The notes under the pieces were generated by a model. It was not told where the DNA came from. It worked only from the letters and a program-made list of their open reading frames with translations, and did no database searches. A DNA stretch of 64,000 nucleotides from the NCBI RefSeq assembly GCF_001999465.1, contig NZ_MQMF01000002.1:1240001-1304000 (forward strand), read 5' to 3'. Source of the stretch: Fictibacillus arsenicus. GTDB lineage: Bacteria; Bacillota; Bacilli; Bacillales; Fictibacillaceae. The position numbers and the translations under genes are program-made. Positions 8,858-17,504 of the stretch are shown here, one piece after another (the first letter of the stretch is position 1; every line of letters starts with the position of its first letter).

Positions 8858-10087
8858 ATGGGGTTTCATAAAGTCTTTAAGAATTCTAACTTAGTTATTT
8901 TATGGTTGAGCCAATTATTTTCCGCTATCGGTGATCATTTGTATGTAGTAGCTATAACGTGGATTGCAATAAAAGAATTAGGTGCATCAGCTGCATATGT
9001 AATTGGAGCTGGAACATTCTCCGCTTTGTTTTTTGGTATTTTAGGCGGCATTTACGCCGACCGATGGAACCGTCATAAAACAATGATTATAACGGATATC
9101 CTTCGTGCATTATTTGTTGGTCTGCTCCCTCTCATTGAGTGGTACTCAACACTTAACGTTTGGCATCTTGTAATAATCAGTGTCATTGTATCCGGATTGG
9201 GCACCTTCTTTAATCCTTCTCTTCAGGCAAGCCTGCCATCTTTATGCAAGGATTCAGAACTTCTTCAGCAGACAAACGCCTTAATGGATACGACACATAG
9301 ACTCGCGAGGATATTAGGCCCAGGTTTAACAGGAGCCTTCCTTGCGTTCATGCCTTTGCCTCACTTTTTCACGTTAGATGCTGTCACCTTTATCCTTTCA
9401 GCCATCGCTCTCGTTTTTATTAGAAAAGCATTTATTCAGATGAATGATATGAATGAGATTAAACATTTACAAAAATCCCCCGTGATAGATTTCAAGATAG
9501 CTATCTCATTATTAAAAAATCATAAAGTCCTTCTGTGGGCATTAATAAGTCTTGGAATGGTTAATTTATGCTGGGGTGCTGTCTATATGGTAGGTGTTCC
9601 TCTTTTTACAGAGCAAATCTTAAAGGAAAGTGCAGGAGCATTCGGTCTCATTGGCGGAGCGTACGGTATCGGAAATTTGTTGAGCCTCTTTGCAGTAGGC
9701 ACATTGAAAAAAAGCATTTTATTCATGTATGTCGGCCACGTTATTTTAGGTGCAGGTTTTATTGTGATTGCCTCAGCAGAGTCTCTTTCGGTTGCTTTAA
9801 TGGGAGCGGTAATCGCGGCGTTTGGCAGTCCAATGGGTGACATTATGCTGTTAACTATGATTCAAACTGATTTTCCCGAAACCCATATCGGAAAAATTTA
9901 TAGCTTTCGTGCGCTAATCGGGGGGCTAGGTCTTGCTATGGGTACTTTTATCGCAAGCTTTGGCTATAAAATAGCCTCTATCCCTTCGATTATGATTATA
10001 TTTTCAATGTTGATTATCGCCGTCGGAGCTATCGGAATCTTTCGTATTCGCATGATATCTACCTATCGCATAAAAAACGCTTCCTGA
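8858..10087 (+). CDS. MFS transporter, macrolide-efflux-like
   Basis: 409 residues with 12 predicted helices; begins MGFHKVFKNSNLVILWLSQL and has the loop-2 motif GGIYADRWNRHKTM typical of MFS drug efflux proteins related to MefA/YfiS. ATG 8858 follows AAGAAAGGGTG; the longer frame from 8795 runs through the promoter region. The divergent LysR gene is its probable regulator. Substrate is not predictable from sequence. Confidence 0.8.
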   Translation: MGFHKVFKNSNLVILWLSQLFSAIGDHLYVVAITWIAIKELGASAAYVIGAGTFSALFFGILGGIYADRWNRHKTMIITDILRALFVGLLPLIEWYSTLNVWHLVIISVIVSGLGTFFNPSLQASLPSLCKDSELLQQTNALMDTTHRLARILGPGLTGAFLAFMPLPHFFTLDAVTFILSAIALVFIRKAFIQMNDMNEIKHLQKSPVIDFKIAISLLKNHKVLLWALISLGMVNLCWGAVYMVGVPLFTEQILKESAGAFGLIGGAYGIGNLLSLFAVGTLKKSILFMYVGHVILGAGFIVIASAESLSVALMGAVIAAFGSPMGDIMLLTMIQTDFPETHIGKIYSFRALIGGLGLAMGTFIASFGYKIASIPSIMIIFSMLIIAVGAIGIFRIRMISTYRIKNAS

Positions 10088-10140
10088 CATTTAATGTTAA
10101 ACTAAACAAGGTATGCACAAACTTTTGTGAGGTGGAAAAT

Positions 10141-11165
10141 ATGCTAAGCTTGATACTTTATCACAAAGATTTGAGAACTTTTCAAAACTTGAATGCTCTG
10201 GGTCAAGTGATTTGTATGAATTCTTGTCTTTAAAAACAGCAAATGACAATGATCTGCTTCTGCTAAGTACATATGCACGCGAAGGACAGCCTGCTCCAAA
10301 CCTCTTATTCGGTGCTGTTCATTATCTTTTATTGACCGGAACACAGCATGTGCTAATGGATTTTTTTCCTAACTTGACAAAACAACCTAAAAAGGCTGCA
10401 GATTCCTATGAAGCGTTTAAAAATTTCTGTTTGAAGTACCGTGATGAAATTATCTCTTTACTTCAAACAAAACTCGTACAAACTAATGAAGTAAGGAGAT
10501 GCGGGTATCTTTATCCATGTTTTTCTTATCTTCATGCTAAGGCGGAAAAACCTCTAGCAATAATCGAAATTGGAACGAGTGCCGGGTTACAGCTTTTTTG
10601 GGACAAATACCGCTATTCTTATAATAATGGTAAAGTCTATGGAGCCTATGAATCTAATGTTTTAATAACGTCTGAGTACAAAGGCGAAAAAGTTCCCCCC
10701 TTTTCACCAGATAGTCCGCCTGTTTTCTATCGTTTTGGCCTTGATTTACATATAAATGATGTGACAGCTCCTCAAGATAAACAATGGCTTGAAGCTTTAA
10801 TTTGGCCTGAGCATCATGAACGGAGAGAGTTATTCAACAAAGCAGCATCCTGTGTAAATAAAAAAGATGCAGTCTTTATCGAAGGTGATGGCGTGTCAAA
10901 GCTTCCTGAAATTATTAAACAAATTCCAGAAAGTTCAATGATCTGCGTTTTCCATACACATGTTGCTAACCAAATTCCTGATACACTTAAAACACATCTG
11001 CAGGAAACCATACGAAACATCGGACAAATACGTGATATCGCCCATATCTACAACAATATGTGGGACCGTGAACTGCACATCGATTCCTATGTGAATGGCA
11101 TAGAAAAAACTGAAATTGCTGCTGAAACTGATGGTCACGGACGATGGTTCACTTGGAAGATATAA
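10141..11165 (+). CDS. DUF2332-family protein, frameshift at the 5' end
   Basis: Long frame 10131-11165 encodes a DUF2332-like protein with a Rossmann-like motif AIIEIGTSAGLQLFWDKY and conserved VFIEGDGVSKLP and VFHTHVANQ segments; function unknown. The normal-looking N-terminus (KLDTLSQRFENFSKLE) starts at about 10146, but the only well-placed start, ATG 10141 behind GAGGTGG, is in another frame. The first in-frame start is TTG 10212, which lacks a good site and would remove about 22 conserved-looking residues. A one-base indel or sequence error right after the ATG is the simplest explanation. Confidence 0.7.
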
Positions 11166-11172
11166 GCTTAAA

Positions 11173-11188
11173 TTAAACAACTGTTTAA
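11173..11188. repeat. 16-bp palindrome TTAAACAACTGTTTAA after a stop codon
   Basis: One of a set of TTAAACnnnnGTTTAA-like sites; lies 7 nt after the DUF2332 stop and just before the terminator. Confidence 0.5.
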
Positions 11189-11193
11189 AAAAG

Positions 11194-11216
11194 GGCAGCC
11201 TCTTTTAGAGACTGCC
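11194..11216. terminator. Bidirectional terminator
   Basis: GGCAGCCTC ... GAGACTGCC stem between convergent DUF2332 and MFS genes; A/T-rich flanks on both sides. Confidence 0.7.
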
Positions 11217-11223
11217 TTTCGTA

Positions 11224-12429
11224 TTACACTTCTCTTTTTTCTAGCTGGCCACTCCAAGCTGTTAAAAGAACGGCACCAAACACCATTACTCCGCCAATCC
11301 ATGGCGTATGAATGATTCCTATTGAATCTACAATGACTCCTCCAACAAAAGCTCCTATTGCAATTCCTAAGTTAAATGCAGCGATATTAATAGCAGATGC
11401 TACATTTACAGCTGAAGGGACATATCTTTCGGCTAGTTTCACCACGTACACCTGAAGACCAGGAACATTCATGAAAGCTAACAATCCTAAGAAAAAAATT
11501 GTAATTGTTCCAGCTATCTTATAGGGTGCAGTGAATGTTAGGATCACAAGGACAATCGCCTGTACAACAAACATCCAGAACAAAGCTTTTACAGGATTTT
11601 TATCTGCAGCTTTCCCCCCTATAGTATTACCAATCGCAACTGCTATTCCATATCCCAATAAAATAAAACTGACTGCTTTTGGAGCATATCCTGTTACATC
11701 TTCTAAAATCGGCGCCAAATACGTGAAGGCGACAAATGTCCCGCCGTAACCGAGTGCTGTTATAGCAAAAGTGAGCAGCAATCGTCCATTTTTAATGACT
11801 TTCACTTGATCCTTTAAGCTTGAAGGCGGTGCTTCTTTTAAGTTCTTTGGTACTAAGATGGCACTTGCGATAATCGCTACTACACCTAAGAGTGCTACAG
11901 CCCAAAACGTTGCCCTCCATCCAAATGTCTGCCCGATGAATGTACCTAAAGGAACTCCAGTAACGGTTGCAACGGTTAATCCCGTAAACATGAAAGCAAT
12001 TGCACTTGCACGCTTATGTTCTGGAACTAAATCAGCAGCAATCGTTGCTCCAATTGAAAAGAAAACGCCATGTGAGAAAGCTGTAATAAAACGCGCAACC
12101 AGCAGCAAACTAAAACTAGTAGAAAGAGCTGCAACGCTGTTCCCTGCTATAAAAACAATCATGAGCAGCATGAGCAATATTTTTCTATTCATTTTATTCG
12201 TTAAAGCTGTAAGAATAGGAGCTCCAAACGCAACACCCATTGCATAGCCGGATATCAATAATCCTGCTAATGTGATGGATATATTGAGATCACTCGCTAA
12301 TGATGATAATAAACCTACTGGCACGAATTCTGTTGTTCCGATTCCAAATGCTGAAATCGCTAATGCTAATAATGCTGGAAAACCGCCTTTTGTTTTTGCG
12401 GAACCCACTTTTACTGTAGCTGTATTCAT
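11224..12429 (-). CDS. MFS efflux transporter, YtbD-like (DHA1 family)
   Basis: 401 residues, 12 hydrophobic helices; FGIGTTEFVPVGLLSSLASD in helix 1 and SHGVFFSIGATIAADLVP in helix 4-5 are typical of the AraJ/Cmr/PbuE branch of drug:H+ antiporters. RBS GGAGGG precedes ATG 12429. It diverges from an HxlR-family regulator, the same pairing as ytbD/ytcD of B. subtilis, so redox- or electrophile-linked regulation is plausible (inference). Confidence 0.8.
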   Translation of the reverse strand: MNTATVKVGSAKTKGGFPALLALAISAFGIGTTEFVPVGLLSSLASDLNISITLAGLLISGYAMGVAFGAPILTALTNKMNRKILLMLLMIVFIAGNSVAALSTSFSLLLVARFITAFSHGVFFSIGATIAADLVPEHKRASAIAFMFTGLTVATVTGVPLGTFIGQTFGWRATFWAVALLGVVAIIASAILVPKNLKEAPPSSLKDQVKVIKNGRLLLTFAITALGYGGTFVAFTYLAPILEDVTGYAPKAVSFILLGYGIAVAIGNTIGGKAADKNPVKALFWMFVVQAIVLVILTFTAPYKIAGTITIFFLGLLAFMNVPGLQVYVVKLAERYVPSAVNVASAINIAAFNLGIAIGAFVGGVIVDSIGIIHTPWIGGVMVFGAVLLTAWSGQLEKREV

Positions 12430-12510
12430 GTATTATTCCCTCCATTACCTTTTGTTTAAGTCATGCTAGCTAGTCAACTGAATGACTTGATGTTATTATG
12501 TTTTATATAC

Positions 12511-12562
12511 GAACTTTAAGTAAGTACGCACTTTAAAGTAATGTAGGCACTAAAAAGTAATA
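12511..12562. promoter_or_regulatory. Three direct repeats, probable HxlR operator
   Basis: GAACTTTAAGTAAGTA (12511), GCACTTTAAAGTAATG (12528) and GCACTAAAAAGTAATA (12547) lie in the divergent ytbD-like/ytcD-like promoter region; the middle unit holds the palindrome ACTTTAAAGT. Spacings are 17 and 19 bp. Binding by the adjacent HxlR protein is inferred. Confidence 0.5.
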
Positions 12563-12587
12563 ATTGAATACTGGAGGCTTTTAGCTC

Positions 12588-12950
12588 ATGAAAAAATATA
12601 ATATTCCTGTCGAAGCTGCACTCGAAGTGATTGGCGGAAAGTGGAAGGTGGTAATCTTATGCCACCTTATAAAAGAAAAGCGAAGAACCGGAGAACTGAA
12701 AAGATTGATGCCAGGTATAACACAAAAAATGCTGACGCAGCAGCTGCGTGAATTAGAGGAAGACGGCGTGATTCTGCGCGAAGTCTATAATCAAGTTCCA
12801 CCTCGTGTTGAATATTCTTTAACAGAGTACGGATGGTCATTAAAAGGCATTCTGGATGCTCTATGCGCTTGGGGAGAACAGCATATTGAGAAAACGTATC
12901 CTGACAAAGAAAGTGTATTGGTCAAACCTGTAGAAATTAAGCAAATATAA
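12588..12950 (+). CDS. HxlR-family regulator, YtcD-like
   Basis: 120-residue winged helix regulator: ALEVIGGKWKVVILCHL is the HxlR signature helix, followed by QKMLTQQLRELEEDGVILR and VEYSLTEYGWSL. A Cys (CHL) lies at residue 24 or so, near the position used as redox sensor in some HxlR members. RBS GGAGG precedes ATG 12588. It likely represses the divergent MFS gene and itself through the repeats at 12511-12562. Confidence 0.88.
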   Translation: MKKYNIPVEAALEVIGGKWKVVILCHLIKEKRRTGELKRLMPGITQKMLTQQLRELEEDGVILREVYNQVPPRVEYSLTEYGWSLKGILDALCAWGEQHIEKTYPDKESVLVKPVEIKQI

Positions 12951-12958
12951 TATGAAGA

Positions 12959-12980
12959 CGGCAGCCCTGAGCGGCTGCCG
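12959..12980 (+). terminator. Terminator after ytcD-like gene
   Basis: Perfect stem CGGCAGCC/GGCTGCCG with a 6-nt loop, followed by a T-rich run. Confidence 0.75.
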
Positions 12981-13070
12981 TTTAGTTTTATTTACAAATT
13001 AATATTTTACAAAAGCATGAAATACATTATTAAAACAAAATAATGAAAAAGAGTTACAGGGGGAGAATCT

Positions 13071-14528
13071 ATGAACTTCAGCCGATTAACAGACGAAGAG
13101 ATGCTGAACACGATTAAAATTGGGTTAAACAAAACATCTTCTCCCCAAAAAATTATCATAGTAGGAGCTGGTATGGCTGGACTGACTGCCGCTTCCCTTC
13201 TAAAAGCTGCCGGTCATGATGTTAAAATCCTTGAATCTTCCCATCGTGTCGGAGGACGGGTCTATACGATACGAGCTCCCTTTTCACATGGTCATTATTT
13301 TGAAGCTGGAGCGATGCGTATTCCTGAAACCCATAAACTGGTTATGGAATACATTAAAAAGTTTAATTTGCCTACAAATGAATTTATCAACAGCAACCCT
13401 CATGACATTATCTATGTGAATGGTGTTCGAACTAATCAGAGCATGTACAATCAAAATCCAGAAATCCTTCGTTTCCCTGTAGCCGAAACTGAAAAAGGAA
13501 AAACCGCTGAGCAGCTTATGCGATACGCTGTGCAGCCATTAATAGAGTTTATAGATAAAGATCCTGATAAACACTGGCCGATCGTCATTCAAAACTTTCA
13601 GCATTACTCTTTAGACAACTTTTTAAGACACAACCCTTTCCGAAGATCTTTATCTTCTGGTGCAATCGACAAGATTAAAGTTCTCCTATCCCTCGAAGGA
13701 CTTCCTGAACTGTCTTTTCTCGAAGTCCTCCGGGATATTCTGATCATTTTTATAAAACCAGATTTGAAATATATAGAGATAACAGGCGGAAACGATTTGC
13801 TTCCGCGCGCTTTTCTTAAGGAACTGCGACACCATATTTATTTTGGTCAAAAGCTAGTTCGCATTGTAAACGATCAAAATAAAGTCATCTTATACACCGA
13901 AAGCCCTCAAACCTTGCACCGCTATATGTTTGAAGCGGATCGAGTCATCATCACGATCCCGTTTTCCGTACTCAATTTTGTGCACATTGAGCCTTTCAAT
14001 GCTCTTTCTTATCACAAACGAAAAGCGATTAGAGAGCTTCATTATGTTCCTTCAACTAAAATAGGAATTGAATTCAAACATCGCTTCTGGGAAAAAAACG
14101 GTCTAACAGGAGGCAAATCCGTTACAGACTTTTCATCACGCTTCACTTATTACCCAAACAAAAACAAAAAAGGCATTTCATCAGGGATTGTTTTAGGAAG
14201 TTATACATGGGAGGATGATACGGTACCATGGAGAAGTGCTACGAACGAGATGAGAGTCAAAGAAACTCTCCACTTTTTATCACATTTTCATGGTGAGCAG
14301 GTCTTTCATCATTTTGTAACGGGGCATGCCCACAGCTGGTCAATCGACCCCAACACGGGAGGCTGCTTTGCTTTGTTTAAACCTTATCAGGAAAGTGAAT
14401 TATACGATGCCATTAAAGCTCCAGAAGGCAGGCTTCATTTTGCTGGTGAACATACTACACTGAAACACGGTTGGATTGAAGGTGCTGTTGAGTCAGGAAT
14501 CCGGGTCGCGAAAGAAGTTAATGGCTGA
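13071..14528 (+). CDS. Flavin monoamine / L-amino-acid oxidase (YobN-like)
   Basis: FAD-dependent amine oxidase, 485 residues. The dinucleotide-binding motif IIIVGAGMAGLTAASLL is at residues 23-40, followed by ESSHRVGGRVYT and EAGAMRIP; the C-terminus has FAGEHTTLKHGWIEGAVESG, the FAD-pyrophosphate closing motif. Length and motifs match L-amino-acid oxidases such as B. subtilis YobN. No signal peptide, so cytosolic. It would deaminate an amino acid or amine with release of H2O2 and ammonia; the substrate is not predictable. RBS GGGGGAG precedes ATG 13071. Confidence 0.85.
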   Translation: MNFSRLTDEEMLNTIKIGLNKTSSPQKIIIVGAGMAGLTAASLLKAAGHDVKILESSHRVGGRVYTIRAPFSHGHYFEAGAMRIPETHKLVMEYIKKFNLPTNEFINSNPHDIIYVNGVRTNQSMYNQNPEILRFPVAETEKGKTAEQLMRYAVQPLIEFIDKDPDKHWPIVIQNFQHYSLDNFLRHNPFRRSLSSGAIDKIKVLLSLEGLPELSFLEVLRDILIIFIKPDLKYIEITGGNDLLPRAFLKELRHHIYFGQKLVRIVNDQNKVILYTESPQTLHRYMFEADRVIITIPFSVLNFVHIEPFNALSYHKRKAIRELHYVPSTKIGIEFKHRFWEKNGLTGGKSVTDFSSRFTYYPNKNKKGISSGIVLGSYTWEDDTVPWRSATNEMRVKETLHFLSHFHGEQVFHHFVTGHAHSWSIDPNTGGCFALFKPYQESELYDAIKAPEGRLHFAGEHTTLKHGWIEGAVESGIRVAKEVNG

Positions 14529-14708
14529 ACAAAAAGAAAGGGGCTGACTCAAAAGTATAAAAACTTTTAAAGTCATGCCTCATTTTATTTAAACTTATTT
14601 AGATAACGTACATCGTTATAAAATAGTAGATTATCTAATAAACTCGATTAGATAACTAAATGTTGACGATTTTATTTATTTTTTATTTTGAAAAAAAATA
14701 AAAAATTA

Positions 14709-14751
14709 GGGGCTGCCAAAAGTAAGTTTACCTTACTTTTGGGACAGCCCC
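14709..14751. terminator. Terminator of the gggctgcc...ggcagccc type
   Basis: Long perfect stem: GGGGCTG outer arms plus AAAAGTAAG/CTTACTTTT inner arms, then TTTTT on the plus strand. The segment 14529-14708 upstream holds a decayed look-alike starting ggggctgactcaaaag and otherwise nothing recognised. Confidence 0.75.
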
Positions 14752-14754
14752 TTT

Positions 14755-14770
14755 TTAAACGTTTGTTTAA
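14755..14770. repeat. 16-bp palindrome TTAAACGTTTGTTTAA abutting a stop codon
   Basis: Directly adjacent to the stop codon (14771) of the minus-strand DinB-like gene, between it and the terminator. Confidence 0.5.
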
Positions 14771-15289
14771 TTAGAGGTTCAAATATCGTTCTTGAATAAT
14801 CTTTCGGTGATGCAGTTCATGACCTGCCATAATCGTAATCAGGGCTTGAGCTGTAACTTCACTATTATTTGCAGTTCCCCTGCGTGAAAGGGATTCATCA
14901 CTCAAGCTTTTGATGAGATGAATAGTTGACTGGCGTACACATGCAAAGTGATCCTGAAGATCTTTTAATGATTGTTTATCAAAATTAGCCTCCGCTACAT
15001 ATACATTTTCATCATAGCCTGGAAGAGATGCTTTTTCTCCTCTTGCAATAGAAAGAAGTCTGTAGCTCATAATCCTCTCTGTGTCAGTAATATGTCCGAT
15101 AACTTCTTTAATACTCCACTTCCCCGCTGCATATCTGTATTCACTTTGTGGTTCGGTTAGTGAGCTGAGCAGGGCCACTGTTTCTTTCATTTGGTCCCTT
15201 AAGATCTGGATAATATCACCCTGAGGAACTAATTTTACATAAGAAGCATAATAATCCGCATATTCGTAAGCTGATGGCATTTTATCCAT
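14771..15289 (-). CDS. DinB/YfiT-superfamily protein
   Basis: 172 residues with the four-helix DinB-like pattern and its three metal-ligand histidines: KWSIKEVIGHITDTE near residue 58-70 and ITIMAGHELHHRKII near the C-terminus. These proteins bind a divalent metal; several are thiol-dependent (bacillithiol) transferases, which is a possible but unproven role here. RBS GAGGTG precedes ATG 15289. Confidence 0.82.
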   Translation of the reverse strand: MDKMPSAYEYADYYASYVKLVPQGDIIQILRDQMKETVALLSSLTEPQSEYRYAAGKWSIKEVIGHITDTERIMSYRLLSIARGEKASLPGYDENVYVAEANFDKQSLKDLQDHFACVRQSTIHLIKSLSDESLSRRGTANNSEVTAQALITIMAGHELHHRKIIQERYLNL

Positions 15290-15321
15290 GGTTACACCTC
15301 ATTTTTTAGTTAATTTTACAG

Positions 15322-15441
15322 CTTTAAATTATTTATAATCTGTAATTTTTATTTCTAAGCCGTAATTTTCATTTCTAAGCTGTAATTTACTTTTCTAGAC
15401 CATAATAATAATTTCTATGCTTAATTACTAATTTATAGACT
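15322..15441. repeat. Degenerate tandem array, about six 20-bp AT-rich units
   Basis: Units of exactly 20 bp beginning at 15322, 15342, 15362, 15382, 15402 and 15422; the clearest are GTAATTTTTATTTCTAAGCC and GTAATTTTCATTTCTAAGCT. There are no unique spacers, so this is a tandem repeat and not CRISPR. It lies upstream of the DinB-like gene and downstream of the anti-sigma gene. Confidence 0.7.
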
Positions 15442-15510
15442 TTTCGACAAACTTGATATGTTTCATTTTTTATTTCGGTGCACCTCTTCATTTATCCTCC
15501 TAAAATTAAG

Positions 15511-15542
15511 AAGAGCTAACCAATTAACTCGGTCAGCTCTTT
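15511..15542 (-). terminator. Terminator of the sigma/anti-sigma operon
   Basis: Minus-strand stem AAGAGCTGACC/GGTTAGCTCTT with a 9-nt loop, followed by a T-rich stretch. Confidence 0.7.
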
Positions 15543-15544
15543 GT

Positions 15545-16654
15545 TTATTGAATCGGCATAAATGCAACGTTCCATATACCGTCTTCATCCTTTATCATTT
15601 TAAAACCAGATTTAGCATCTGCATCCTTACTTGCTTCATACTCAATATATCCACCATAGTTTCCGTCTGGAATAAAGCTGCCTGCATCTATATTATTAAA
15701 AGTTGTTAGAGTTTGTATGATTGTGCCTCGGTCAGACTCCGGAAAACTTTCGTCCTCTTCCTTCGTCCATTGGATATATCCTTCACGATCTGTATAAAGC
15801 GCATACTTTGCATCGTATCTTTTATCTAATTGTGCTTGAACATATAGCTTTGCAATGGATATCGGATTTACATCTTTGAGGTGTTTCTCATCAATGTCTT
15901 GCAAGAATTTCTGATAAATAACTTCTTCCTCTGGTGTTAAGGCGAATCTAATGACATCATCGTTAGTTTCAGGATATATTTTCTCTGTTGTACGGCCATT
16001 CCTTCCTTTCGACATCATAAGCACAGAATCACCTTCTGCAAAATTTATTGTCGTCCAAAGTACTTCGTATTGATTTGAAAGACCGACATAGAACTGAACT
16101 CCAATTTCTCTATTATAAATACTCTCAACAGCAATTTCGTGTGATATGTTAAGCAGATCAGCTGAATCACTGACTAAAAAATTGTAGCCGATTTGTTTAA
16201 CAGAGCCGCTTTCGCTATCTGAGTTATCTATTTCCATATAATCATTTCCTAAAAGATTAATCACTTCTTTTTCCGCCATGCCCATCACAATATTATTTTG
16301 AAGAAAGTATACTTTATCTAGTATTTCTTTATCACTGTATTTAGGGAGGGTTTTTACGGGCTCTTCTTTTTCTACAGGATCTTTTTTAACAATCGTTTTT
16401 TCTTTATGTAGATCTGCAGGCTGATTTTTCTCGCCTGCATCAGTGAAGTTTAAGACTAGAAAAACGATTAAAGCACAAAGAGATACCAATGTAACCGAAC
16501 TAATAACTTTTGGAAAAAACATCTGTCTCTTGTTTTCTGCACTTGAAAATCTCACTTGATTTATAATTCTTCTCTTTTCTTGTTCTGTGAAGACCTTATC
16601 TTCATTCAAATAATTCTCAAAGTCATCTTTCATTTCTTTAAGCATTTTATCCAT
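15545..16654 (-). CDS. Membrane-anchored anti-sigma factor (putative)
   Basis: 369 residues: a charged cytoplasmic N-terminus (1-45), one transmembrane helix (about 49-68, ISSVTLVSLCALIVFLVLNF) and a long extracellular domain without a recognised family. The start ATG 16654 overlaps the end of the ECF sigma gene by 8 nt, so translation is coupled. Topology and context, rather than a recognised anti-sigma motif, support the call; no zinc-binding HxxxCxxC motif is visible in the N-terminus. Confidence 0.6.
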   Translation of the reverse strand: MDKMLKEMKDDFENYLNEDKVFTEQEKRRIINQVRFSSAENKRQMFFPKVISSVTLVSLCALIVFLVLNFTDAGEKNQPADLHKEKTIVKKDPVEKEEPVKTLPKYSDKEILDKVYFLQNNIVMGMAEKEVINLLGNDYMEIDNSDSESGSVKQIGYNFLVSDSADLLNISHEIAVESIYNREIGVQFYVGLSNQYEVLWTTINFAEGDSVLMMSKGRNGRTTEKIYPETNDDVIRFALTPEEEVIYQKFLQDIDEKHLKDVNPISIAKLYVQAQLDKRYDAKYALYTDREGYIQWTKEEDESFPESDRGTIIQTLTTFNNIDAGSFIPDGNYGGYIEYEASKDADAKSGFKMIKDEDGIWNVAFMPIQ

Positions 16655-17198
16655 TGTAACCCCCTCCTTCCCTATCCATTTTGGTTTCCAAGTTTTTTTT
16701 CGCTCTTCTCAGACGGGATTTAACAGTATTTAGATTGCTGTCTAAAGCTGCAGCAATTTCTTCAAGGGAAAACTCTTTAAAATAATATAGGATAATGACT
16801 TCTCTGTACTTGATCGGAAGCTCGAGGATGAGTTTGCTGATCTGCTCTTTTTGCTCGGATTCTAGATATTCTTCTTCTGGGGACAAACTGTTTGATTTTT
16901 GATAAAACGTGTTGGTTAACAACGTTTTCGTGTAATGCCAGCTTCGCACATAATCTTTGCATTTATTTATGGCGATTCGGTAAATCCGCGTTTTAATTGT
17001 TGATTGTTCGCGAAAATCATTCAGGTGATTATAAGCACTTATAAAAATCTCTTGTGTGATATCTTCAGCCTGCTGCCAGTTCTTTGTGTACGTGAACGCT
17101 AATCTTTTAATTTCTTCACCGTATTCATCCATAAGGTAATTTAATTGATCAATTTCACTTTTTGGATACTCTTTTACGGCCGTATTGCCCTTTACCAC
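16647..17198 (-). CDS. ECF-type RNA polymerase sigma factor
   Basis: 183 residues with region 2 (about 20-95: FTYTKNWQQAEDITQEIFISAY then RTRIYRIAINKCKDY-like core, here IKTRIYRIAINKCKDYVRSW) and region 4 (about 125-175: LPIKYREVIILYYFKEFSLEE, LDSNLNTVKSRLRRAKKNL). GTG 17198 is set by GGGAGGG 8 nt upstream. The immediately overlapping downstream gene probably encodes its anti-sigma. Regulon unknown. Confidence 0.9.
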   Translation of the reverse strand: MVKGNTAVKEYPKSEIDQLNYLMDEYGEEIKRLAFTYTKNWQQAEDITQEIFISAYNHLNDFREQSTIKTRIYRIAINKCKDYVRSWHYTKTLLTNTFYQKSNSLSPEEEYLESEQKEQISKLILELPIKYREVIILYYFKEFSLEEIAAALDSNLNTVKSRLRRAKKNLETKMDREGGGYNG

Positions 17199-17336
17199 AT
17201 ATGTCGCCCTCCCAAGTATTAATCGTTTGTTAGACGGTGACCCATTATAAAAAGTTGCATAACATATGAATTTATTTCCATTTTTTATTTTAACGTAATT
17301 TTGTTATCAGATGGCACCTATTAAATGAAACTGCCA

Positions 17337-17437
17337 CTCACATAAAAAATAAGCATGATCATATAAAAATCATGCTTCATCACATAAAAAATGAACCTCA
17401 TCAAATAAATAAACTATTATCACATAATTTAACAATA
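17337..17437. repeat. Degenerate tandem array, five 19-21-bp units
   Basis: Units start at 17337, 17358, 17379, 17400 and 17419 and share ATCACATAAAAAATRARC. Units 1-2 also form the hairpin AAGCATGA/TCATGCTT. The array sits upstream of the sigma gene and downstream of the LysM-GH18 gene; the rest of 17199-17504 shows no gene. Confidence 0.6.
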
Positions 17438-17461
17438 TTTTACAAATGCATTCATAAAAAG

Positions 17462-17487
17462 AGCTGACTTTTCATCTAAAGTCAGCT
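17462..17487 (-). terminator. Terminator of the LysM-GH18 gene
   Basis: Stem AGCTGACTT/AAAGTCAGCT, followed on the minus strand by CTTTTT. Confidence 0.7.
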
Positions 17488-17504
17488 TCAAAATAATCAA
17501 TCCT

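Noticed and set aside
11858-12247. 129-aa plus-strand ORF
   Set aside because: Lies fully antisense to the MFS gene 11224-12429 with no ribosome site; a shadow frame.
15322-15441. Possible CRISPR array
   Set aside because: Units are contiguous 20-bp repeats without spacers and no cas genes are present.
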